A program made the translations under genes and the position numbers. Source: Desulfomonile sp. (GTDB lineage Bacteria; Desulfobacterota; Desulfomonilia; Desulfomonilales; Desulfomonilaceae). From it: a stretch of DNA of 10,000 nt. This document shows, piece by piece, positions 5,887 through 10,000 of the stretch. The notes beneath the pieces were generated by a model. The model searched no databases and was not told where the DNA came from. It saw only the letters and a program-made list of their open reading frames with translations. Numbering within the stretch: position 1 is the stretch's first letter; every line of letters begins with the position of its first letter. The stretch spans positions 1-10,000 of the forward strand of contig JAIWNO010000078.1 of assembly GCA_020216785.1 (NCBI GenBank), in the 5' to 3' direction.

Positions 5887-7212
5887 ATGTTGCATAAGGT
5901 GTTGACCATCGCCGCCTCGGATTCCGGTGGCGGCGCGGGCATACAAGCCGATCTCAAGACCATTCTCTCCCTAGGCGGGTACGGCATGAGCGTGGTCACC
6001 GCGATTACCGCGCAGAATACGCTCGGAATCCACGGTACTGTGCCTGTTGATCCCGAGTTCGTCAGGCTGCAGCTCGACGCAGTTCTGGGAGACATTGGCG
6101 CGGACTGCATCAAGATTGGCGCGCTGATCAACGACAAAATCGTGCGTGTTGTCGCAGAGCGGATTCGAGCGTACGGTATTACGAAGGTGGTAGTGGACCC
6201 GGTCTTGGCGTCCACTCACGCCACACCACTTCTGAATGAGGCCGGGCGGGCCGCTCTCATCGAGGAGATCTTTCCCATAGCATTTCTCCTCACGCCGAAC
6301 ATTCCGGAGGCCGAAATCCTTTCCGGCCGAAAAATCTCCGGCCTACAGGACATGAAGAAGGCGGCCGCCAAGCTCCAAAAGATGGGGCCGCGGTACGTGC
6401 TGGTCAAGGGCGGACATCTTGAAGAGATCCCGGTAGATGTCCTCCACGATGGACTTCGTCACTACGAGTTCAGCTCAAAGCGTGTGCGCACCCAGCATCG
6501 GCACGGGACCGGATGCACGCTCGCGTCCGCAATCGCGACGCTGCTTGCGGAGGGGCTGCCGCTCATGGAGTGCATCGACAAAGCGAAGCGGTATCTCTAT
6601 CGGGCGCTGCGGTTTTCTCTGAGTATTGGGCGGGGGATCGGCCCTACAAACCACTATGCATCGATCACCCGTGAGATCGCTCGCTCGCAGGTATTGGAAG
6701 AGCTGGAAAAAGCGCTTGAACGCCTCAAGCGCCTGAACGTGGGCCGTCTCGTGCCGGAGGTTCAGTCAAACCTCGCGTATGCGATTCCCTTTGCGGAGTC
6801 ACTTCAGGATGTCGCATCGTTTCCGGGGCGCATTATAAAGGTTGGGAACAATATAGCCACGCTCGCTTCGCCCAGGTTCGGAGCGTCACGGCAAATCCAC
6901 CATCTCGTCCTGGCGGCGATGGAGTACGATCCTGAGCAACGAGCTGCCATGACAATTGCTTACTCCGACTCCCTCGTGAAGCGAATACGTTCGCTCGGAT
7001 ATTCCATCGAGGAATTCGACCGCAGCCGGACCCCGCCCGACCTTCAGGAGGAGGAGGGGAGCACCCTCGCGTGGGGCGTGCTCGATGTGATTGAGGAGCG
7101 CGGTAAGGTCCCCGATGCGATCTTCGATCGAGGCGCTGTTGGCAAGGTGCCGATGATCCGCATTTTCGGGAAGTCTCCATCCAACATTGTGGATATGATT
7201 GCCAAGCTGTAA
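5887..7212 (+). CDS. thiDN: Fused hydroxymethylpyrimidine (phosphate) kinase and ThiN-type thiamine-phosphate synthase
   Basis: The protein joins two steps of thiamine synthesis in the cytoplasm. The N-terminal ThiD kinase (about 1-260) phosphorylates 4-amino-5-hydroxymethyl-2-methylpyrimidine and its monophosphate. It shows ASDSGGGAGIQADLKT, SVVTAITAQNTLG, DPVLAST, LTPNIPEAE and HGTGCTLASAIA, with C210 in the usual anion-hole position. The C-terminal ThiN domain (about 270-441) couples the pyrimidine diphosphate with thiazole phosphate to give thiamine monophosphate, replacing ThiE. It is recognised by VGRLVPEVQSNLAYAIP, FPGRIIKVG and SPRFGASRQIHHLVLAAM, whose Arg and His residues (R330, R335, H338, H339) are candidates for the active-site pair reported for archaeal ThiN, and by a late FDRGAVGKVPMIRIFG. 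A GGAG six bases before the ATG supports the start. No other thiamine gene lies in the window. Fusions of this layout are known, notably in archaea and some bacteria. Confidence 0.94.
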   Translation: MLHKVLTIAASDSGGGAGIQADLKTILSLGGYGMSVVTAITAQNTLGIHGTVPVDPEFVRLQLDAVLGDIGADCIKIGALINDKIVRVVAERIRAYGITKVVVDPVLASTHATPLLNEAGRAALIEEIFPIAFLLTPNIPEAEILSGRKISGLQDMKKAAAKLQKMGPRYVLVKGGHLEEIPVDVLHDGLRHYEFSSKRVRTQHRHGTGCTLASAIATLLAEGLPLMECIDKAKRYLYRALRFSLSIGRGIGPTNHYASITREIARSQVLEELEKALERLKRLNVGRLVPEVQSNLAYAIPFAESLQDVASFPGRIIKVGNNIATLASPRFGASRQIHHLVLAAMEYDPEQRAAMTIAYSDSLVKRIRSLGYSIEEFDRSRTPPDLQEEEGSTLAWGVLDVIEERGKVPDAIFDRGAVGKVPMIRIFGKSPSNIVDMIAKL

Positions 7213-7242
7213 GGTGGCTGTTCACGATGGTGTCGCGAATGA

Positions 7243-7258
7243 TTAACCTATAGGTCAA
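7243..7258. promoter_or_regulatory. Palindrome upstream of moaA
   Basis: A perfect 10-bp palindrome, ACCTATAGGT (7246-7255), sits in a wider near-symmetric TTAACCTATAGGTCAA, 28 bases before the first moaA ATG. It overlaps a possible -10 (TAACCT 17 bp after TTCACG at 7221, or TATAGG), so it could be an operator. The promoter hexamers themselves are weak. Confidence 0.35.
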
Positions 7259-7286
7259 CGACGGGAACATCCACCCTCGCAGCAAT

Positions 7287-8285
7287 ATGAAACGGACAAG
7301 CTCAATGCTGCTGGACACACATGGACGAATTATCGAGTATCTCAGGGTTTCAATCACAGACCTCTGCAACTTGCGGTGCGTCTACTGCCGGCCGCCCGAG
7401 GGAGTGGCGCTGGTCAGCCATAACGAGATCCTCCGGTACGAGGAGGTGCTCCGAATTGTGCGCGTGGCCGGTGAGTTGGGTATTCGCAAGATCCGCGTCA
7501 CGGGAGGGGAGCCGCTTGTGCGTCGCGGCGTAATCGACTTCATCGCCCGGCTGACCGCGCTCGATGGCATAGAGGATGTAGGGCTCACCACCAATGGAAC
7601 GCGTCTACCCAAATTGGCAGCTGAGCTAAAGGCGGCTGGGCTTACAAGGGTCAACGTGAGCCTGGATTCACTGGATAGGGAGTCCTTTCGACGCATCACC
7701 GGGTTCGACGGACTCGATGACGTGCTGGCAGGGATCGAGGCCGCACTGGACGCGGGTCTCGACCCGGTCAAGATTAATGTGGTACTCCTTGCAGGAATGA
7801 ATGAAAGGGATGTCCCCGCCTTTGCTCGACTTACTCTGGACAGACCGCTGGAAGTTCGATTTATCGAGCGTATGCCCTTCGGAGCCGAGTGGGCCGTGAA
7901 CCCGCCCAATCCGTTCAGCGCGTTGACCGCGCTTGAGATGATTCGCGAAGAAGTCGGTGAGCTTTATCAGGAAGAACGGAACCATCTCGACGGCCCCGCC
8001 ACGATGTATCGCCTTGATGGCGCCCGCGGCCGTGTAGGGTTCATCGACCCAATCACCGGCCACTTCTGCGGGACGTGCAACAGGCTTCGGCTTACCGCCA
8101 GAGGTACTCTGAGGCCGTGTCTTTTGTCCCCGAGTGAAATCGATCTCAAGACCCCTCTTAGGCAAGGCGCCGACGATGAAGAGCTGGCCCGTGTTTTCCG
8201 CATAGCGGTCAATGCAAAGCCGGTGGGAAGCGCGCCGAGGAAGTCGGCGTCCACAGGCGAAGGTATGAATTTCATCGGTGGCTGA
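7287..8285 (+). CDS. moaA: GTP 3',8-cyclase MoaA
   Basis: This radical S-adenosylmethionine enzyme rearranges GTP to (8S)-3',8-cyclo-7,8-dihydroguanosine 5'-triphosphate, which MoaC converts to cyclic pyranopterin monophosphate: the first step of molybdenum cofactor synthesis. The radical-SAM cluster motif CNLRCVYC gives C27, C31 and C34. VTGGEP and LTTNGTRL follow, then VNVSLDSLD. The second cluster is bound by C261, C264 and C278 in FCGTCNRLRLTARGTLRPC, the spacing expected for MoaA, and the chain ends in the family's Gly-Gly tail (FIGG). Its 332 residues are normal. A second in-frame ATG at 7305 gives MLLDTHGRIIEYLRVS, which matches usual MoaA N-termini better; neither ATG has a clear ribosome site. 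The end overlaps the next gene by 8 bp. No other molybdopterin gene is in the window. Confidence 0.96.
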   Translation: MKRTSSMLLDTHGRIIEYLRVSITDLCNLRCVYCRPPEGVALVSHNEILRYEEVLRIVRVAGELGIRKIRVTGGEPLVRRGVIDFIARLTALDGIEDVGLTTNGTRLPKLAAELKAAGLTRVNVSLDSLDRESFRRITGFDGLDDVLAGIEAALDAGLDPVKINVVLLAGMNERDVPAFARLTLDRPLEVRFIERMPFGAEWAVNPPNPFSALTALEMIREEVGELYQEERNHLDGPATMYRLDGARGRVGFIDPITGHFCGTCNRLRLTARGTLRPCLLSPSEIDLKTPLRQGADDEELARVFRIAVNAKPVGSAPRKSASTGEGMNFIGG

Positions 8286-9279
8286 CGGAACGCCCGTGCC
8301 CGCGAATGCTCTGCCTTCCAGTGATGAGCTTGGCGCAGTCGCCCTCTCGGTAATCGTCGTCAATAGGAATACTGCGGGGCTGCTCGTGGACTGCCTCGAC
8401 CACGTATTTCGGTCGGAATTGGAATGCGCCCCGCAGGTTATCGTTGTAGATAACGGCTCGACGGATGATTCGGTCGCCCAGGTTAGGCAACGTTTCCCGG
8501 ACGCGCTCGTCATCGAGGCGGGTAGGAACCTGGGGTTTGCAGCCGCCAACAACCGCGCGATTTTGCACGCAAATGGCAAATACCTCCTGCTGGTCAACAC
8601 CGACGCGATGCTTGAGCCCGATTGCGCTGTGCGGCTTCTCACCCTGATGCAAAATAACCCGCATGTCGGGTTGGCCGGTCCACAGTTGCTCAACGCAGAC
8701 GGCACGCGCCAGACCTCGTTCGAGGCAGTCCCGACCCTCGCGACTGAAACGCTCAACCGAGCGCTGCTCAAGAGGCTCTTTCCACAGCGATTTCCAGGCA
8801 GGCACCACGCCCCCACCGGACCCGAACCAGTTGACGCTCTCATCGGCGCTGTGATGATGATTCGCAAGGCCGCGCTGGAAGAGGTGGGCGGCTTTGACGA
8901 ATCCTACTTCTTTTTCCTCGAAGAAACCGACTTGGCGGTGCGCCTGCGCGGTCACGGGTGGAAGGTGCTCCACGAGCCCCGCGCCCGCGCTGTTCACCTG
9001 CAGGGAGGCACGGCCAAGAACTACCACTCGGGTGCCCGGATCGAATTTTATCGTTCGCGCTACACATTCTTCGAAAAGCACTACGGAAAGGCTTCGCGGA
9101 ACGTCCTGGCTGTGGCGCTTACCGCAAACCTGACCCTGAACGCTATCGTCCTCGGCGCCGCGAATCTGGCCACCCTCGGACGTGTAGCCAATTTGCGGGC
9201 CCGCTTCCGAGTGCGTGCGGACCTTTGGAAATGGCATCTGTGCGGCTGTCCGGCCGGGCCGGGCCTGCCCAGGGACTGA
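8278..9279 (+). CDS. Family 2 glycosyltransferase, rhamnosyltransferase-like
   Basis: This GT-A enzyme should transfer a sugar from a nucleotide donor to an envelope polysaccharide or glycolipid on the cytoplasmic side. It shows a Rossmann-like start (LSVIVVNRNTAGLLVDCLDHV), DNGSTD at 58-63, NLGFAAANN, LLLVNTD with N107-T108-D109 as the metal-binding DxD equivalent, GAVMMIRKAALEEVGGFDESYFFFLEETDLAVRL with acidic residues E215-D218, and HLQGGTAKN. These resemble WbbL-type rhamnosyltransferases, but donor and acceptor cannot be read from sequence. A moderately hydrophobic C-terminal stretch (about 270-300) may touch the membrane. The GTG at 8278 overlaps the moaA stop, suggesting translational coupling; the alternative GTG at 8296 also lacks a clear ribosome site. 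The pairing with moaA has no obvious functional logic. Confidence 0.9.
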   Translation: MADGTPVPANALPSSDELGAVALSVIVVNRNTAGLLVDCLDHVFRSELECAPQVIVVDNGSTDDSVAQVRQRFPDALVIEAGRNLGFAAANNRAILHANGKYLLLVNTDAMLEPDCAVRLLTLMQNNPHVGLAGPQLLNADGTRQTSFEAVPTLATETLNRALLKRLFPQRFPGRHHAPTGPEPVDALIGAVMMIRKAALEEVGGFDESYFFFLEETDLAVRLRGHGWKVLHEPRARAVHLQGGTAKNYHSGARIEFYRSRYTFFEKHYGKASRNVLAVALTANLTLNAIVLGAANLATLGRVANLRARFRVRADLWKWHLCGCPAGPGLPRD

Positions 9280-9301
9280 GTATTCCGTTTCGCAAATACC
9301 C

Positions 9302-9330
9302 GGTGACGAGCCGACTCCTCGGCGCCTTTT
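9302..9330 (+). terminator. Probable intrinsic terminator of the moaA-glycosyltransferase unit
   Basis: Twenty-two bases after the glycosyltransferase stop, GGTG-A-CGAG pairs with CTCG-G-CGCC: eight pairs including one G-U, with one A/G mismatch, around a 7-base loop. TTTT follows (9327-9330). The stem is modest and the T tract short. Confidence 0.5.
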
Positions 9331-9435
9331 CTGCGTCCCTACCAATCCGGCTTGGTTGGATGGATGCTACTGCCGGCTTGGCAGCAGTGCTCATTCGAGA
9401 GCATTACTGGACAAGCCTGTGGAGGTACCCACACG

Positions 9436-9490
9436 CCCCTCGCAGTGACAATCACGGAAATGTCATTGCGAGCGGAGCGAAGCAATCCCC
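9436..9490. repeat. Intergenic hairpin repeat, copy 2
   Basis: Left arm CCCCTCGCAGTGACA (9436-9450) pairs with TGTCATTGCGAGCGG (9461-9475) at 13 of 15 positions around a 10-base loop. The right side continues AGCGAAGCAATC. It shares this core with copy 1 at 5675-5700, differing at three of 26 positions. Its translated frames give the SLRAERSNP and VIASGAKQSP peptides often mis-annotated from this repeat. Confidence 0.72.
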
Positions 9491-9698
9491 TGGATTGGAG
9501 CATCGTGACGTTTTCGGGGACCAAGGCCTTAAGAAGACCGTGTTTGTGCATGGCAGTATGACACGCGAACTCTCCTTCTCCCCCGCCCTTCATTTTTCCT
9601 GTCAGGTTTCTCTTCCTCCTCCGTATATACCGGCGAGCCGGGCGAAACCGACTCGGGAGGACAGTCGCAAGGCTGCTCCCAATATGCTGGAGATCTGC

Positions 9699-9704
9699 AG
9701 GAGG
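9699..9704 (+). promoter_or_regulatory. Ribosome binding site of the Cys-rich protein
   Basis: AGGAGG stands six bases before the ATG at 9711. It fixes this start inside a much longer open frame that otherwise runs through the intergenic repeat. Confidence 0.8.
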
Positions 9705-9710
9705 ATCCCG

Positions 9711-9932
9711 ATGAAGAGTCTGATTACGATTTTGACGCTGGTCGCTTTCGTGGCAATGGCAACGATGTCCTTCGCGGCTGAGCCCGCCAAGCCCGCGGGC
9801 AAAGAAGGCGCGGCCGACCCAGGCAAGACCGTAAGCTGCTGCGTGAACAAGGAATGCAAGAAGGTCGGCAGCGACGCGGAATGTACCAAGCTGGGCGGCA
9901 AGGTGGTCAAGGACTGCAAAGACTGCAAATAA
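9711..9932 (+). CDS. Small exported Cys-rich protein
   Basis: The 73-residue product starts MKSLITILTLVAFVAMATMSFAAEP, a classical signal peptide with a probable cleavage after SFA near residue 22. The mature part of about 50 residues opens with a Lys/Ala/Pro/Gly linker and then carries six cysteines: C43-C44, C49, C58, C69 and C72, spaced CC-x4-C-x8-C-x10-C-x2-C. It is rich in lysine. The even number of cysteines in an exported protein suggests disulfides, or metal binding through the terminal CxxC. I do not recognise a named family. The ideal AGGAGG six bases upstream and the strong terminator 25 bases after the stop make it a well-formed, probably single-gene unit. Confidence 0.82.
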   Translation: MKSLITILTLVAFVAMATMSFAAEPAKPAGKEGAADPGKTVSCCVNKECKKVGSDAECTKLGGKVVKDCKDCK

Positions 9933-9963
9933 CCCCGGTTGACCGCCTCTCGCCGAGCCGGGG
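9933..9963 (+). terminator. Hairpin directly after the Cys-rich gene, alternative to the main terminator
   Basis: CCCCGGTT (9933-9940) pairs with AGCCGGGG (9956-9963), including one T-G pair, around a 15-base loop, starting on the base after the stop codon. There is no T tract. It shares 9957-9963 with the next hairpin, so the two cannot form together. Confidence 0.4.
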
Positions 9964-9991
9964 GCGCTTTGTGGTGCGCTCCCGGCGTTTT
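9957..9991 (+). terminator. Strong intrinsic terminator of the Cys-rich gene
   Basis: GCCGGGGGCGC (9957-9967) and GCGCTCCCGGC (9976-9986) form an 11-bp stem with one G-U pair and an 8-base loop. A G and then TTTT (9988-9991) follow. The stem is very GC-rich; the T tract is short. Confidence 0.72.
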
Positions 9992-10000
9992 CGCGCAGAT

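Larger units (their letters stand above)
9280..9710. other. 431-bp intergenic stretch before the Cys-rich protein
   Basis: No gene is convincing on either strand. It holds the terminator at 9302, a short stem CTGCC/GGCAG (near 9370-9384) without a T tract, and hairpin repeat copy 2. TATATA near 9624 could be a -10 element for the Cys-rich gene, but no -35 partner is convincing. Confidence 0.5.

Noticed and set aside
7668..9345. Two long minus-strand open frames (to 8867 and 9345) opposite moaA and the glycosyltransferase
   Set aside because: Both lie over well-identified plus-strand genes and encode no recognisable motif.
9352..9368. Sigma-54-like GG-N10-GC arrangement (TTGGTTGGATGGATGC)
   Set aside because: Only the spacing fits. 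The -24 and -12 elements match the consensus poorly and the site is about 340 bases from the next start.
8958..9710. Long plus frame running from within the glycosyltransferase into the Cys-rich protein
   Set aside because: It is open only by chance through the repeat. The signal peptide and AGGAGG place the true start at 9711.

Overview
The window reads as chromosomal DNA of a Gram-negative, moderately GC-rich bacterium. hldE makes ADP-heptose for the lipopolysaccharide inner core, and several proteins carry export signals. Two copies of an intergenic hairpin repeat of the GTCATTGCGAGCG...AGCGAAGC type and a ThiD-ThiN fusion would fit a deltaproteobacterial or similar lineage (Desulfobacterota, Nitrospirota and relatives). 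That placement is inference; no rRNA or marker gene settles it. I see no phage, IS, CRISPR or plasmid genes.

Left part (1-3583): an exported protein, open at the left edge, carries a formylglycine-generating-enzyme-like (SUMF) domain, a TPR-like segment, a PDZ domain and an Arg/Pro-rich tail. It converges on hldE (minus strand, TTG start). The 100-bp gap between the two stops holds no clear terminator.

Middle part (3584-5886): about 565 bp separate hldE from a two-pass membrane protein with a Cache-like extracytoplasmic domain and no output domain. This gap holds a hldE promoter candidate and a compact minus-strand unit. That unit has a TTGACA-17-TATTTT promoter, an AGGAGG-preceded 20-codon ORF, and a 14-bp terminator stem followed by a U tract. 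It is the most unexpected structure in the window. After the membrane protein come about 480 bp of mostly empty sequence with one hairpin repeat.

Right part (5887-10000): on the plus strand lie thiDN (pyrimidine phosphorylation and thiamine-phosphate synthesis on one chain), then moaA (first step of molybdopterin synthesis). moaA overlaps a GT2 glycosyltransferase by 8 bp, and a terminator follows. A 430-bp gap with the second hairpin repeat leads to a small exported Cys-rich protein that ends in a strong intrinsic terminator. hldE and the glycosyltransferase both suit cell-envelope glycan synthesis, and thiDN and moaA are cofactor genes. Apart from the moaA-glycosyltransferase overlap, nothing ties the genes into one pathway. 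No multi-gene defence, mobile or secretion system is visible.
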